Source: Pseudomonadota bacterium
GTDB lineage: Bacteria > Desulfobacterota > GWC2-55-46 > JADFVP01
Reading direction: 5' to 3'
Length of the DNA stretch: 6,241 nucleotides
NCBI GenBank assembly: GCA_015222595.1
Contig: JADFVP010000137.1
Coordinates: 1 to 6,241 of the forward strand
How positions within the stretch are numbered: the stretch's first letter is position 1; the number at the start of each line of letters is the position of its first letter. A program made the position numbers and the translations under genes. Of the stretch, positions 5,836-6,241 are shown in pieces. The notes beneath the pieces are model-generated. The model ran no database searches. It was not told the DNA's origin and was given only the letters and a program-made list of their open reading frames with translations.

Positions 5836-6241
5836 CTACTGCTCGTGACAGGTTCTGCAGATTCCGCTTCCGGTGTTGCCGCCTACGCGGCGGAGAAATA
5901 GGCCGTCGGAGCAGTCTTCATAGCCGGAACACCAGGTGGAGGCTGCCGGCAACTGCCACGTAGAGTCTACCTCGTCCCAACTCTTGTTGCTAAAGTGAGG
6001 GTCGTGGCAAGAGGTGCACTCAACCTTGTCGTCGCGCAGAAGGTCGGCTACGGTTGCGGTGTTGGATATCATTCCGTTTACCGCCCAGCGGTTCTGGGAG
6101 ACGTTATTGAGGAGCGCCGGATCTCCTGAGGAACTCAGTTCGCTGACAAGGTCTATGCTGGAGATGACGGTAGACAGAGGTCTGAGTCCGGAGCCGGGCA
6201 GTCCCGCATTGTAGGTAACGGATACGGGGTGATCGTCCGTC
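5836..6241 (-). CDS. Paired-CXXCH c-type cytochrome-like protein, C-terminal part
   Basis: The gene runs off the right edge; 134 C-terminal residues and a TAG stop are visible, the frame being open to the edge. The fragment opens with DDHPVSVTY, a phrase common in doubled-CXXCH proteins. It has two haem-attachment motifs, CTSCH (75-79, in VECTSCHDPH) and CRTCH (128-132, in GICRTCHEQ), the second almost at the C-terminus. That spacing fits the paired-CXXCH (doubled CXXCH) domain of multihaem cytochromes exported to the periplasm or cell surface. Between the motifs C104 and C110 may form a disulfide. The full protein probably has more haem sites and an export signal to the right of the window. 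It would serve in electron transfer, but the partner is unknown. A possible internal ATG at 6072 is not the start, since similarity extends upstream of it. Confidence 0.85.
   Translation of the reverse strand, partial: TDDHPVSVTYNAGLPGSGLRPLSTVISSIDLVSELSSSGDPALLNNVSQNRWAVNGMISNTATVADLLRDDKVECTSCHDPHFSNKSWDEVDSTWQLPAASTWCSGYEDCSDGLFLRRVGGNTGSGICRTCHEQ

Overview
The window looks like chromosomal DNA from a Gram-negative, respiratory bacterium. The best guess is a deltaproteobacterial-type lineage or a neighbouring phylum such as Nitrospirota. This rests on three things: a periplasmic protein with paired CXXCH haem motifs, a DUF4390-ntrY-ntrX operon, and a second AAA+ enhancer-binding-type regulator. 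Taxonomy is inference; no rRNA or other marker gene is present. All supported genes lie on the minus strand, so transcription runs right to left.

Right edge to left edge: (1) 5836-6241, the C-terminal end of a secreted c-type cytochrome-like protein with two CXXCH motifs, cut by the window edge. (2) 5602-5835, an intergenic region with a good sigma70-type promoter, a pair of 15-bp direct repeats and an AT-rich imperfect hairpin. (3) 5041-5601, a small secreted or lipid-anchored DUF4390 protein with a TTG start. (4) 2812-5037, an NtrY-type membrane histidine kinase starting 3 nt after the DUF4390 stop. (5) 1463-2815, the NtrX response regulator, overlapping ntrY by ATGA. Genes 3-5 form one operon. 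(6) 1108-1462, an AT-rich intergenic region with a possible relic of a response-regulator receiver domain. (7) 115-1107, a 330-aa AAA+-Fis protein with no receiver and a shortened, rewritten GAFTGA loop. (8) 1-114, a tandem array of roughly 19-bp units abutting the stop codon of gene 7.

NtrY would sense a periplasmic or membrane signal, possibly with DUF4390 as a partner, and phosphorylate NtrX, which carries a near-canonical GAFTSA loop and probably works with sigma54. The downstream orphan regulator keeps ATPase and DNA-binding motifs but has lost the sequence normally used to contact sigma54. It may have become a sigma54-independent regulator, a repressor, or an early-stage pseudogene. That gene, the possible receiver relic in front of it and the repeat array behind it are the most unusual part of the window. 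No CRISPR array, tRNA, rRNA, insertion sequence or wholly new multi-gene system was found.
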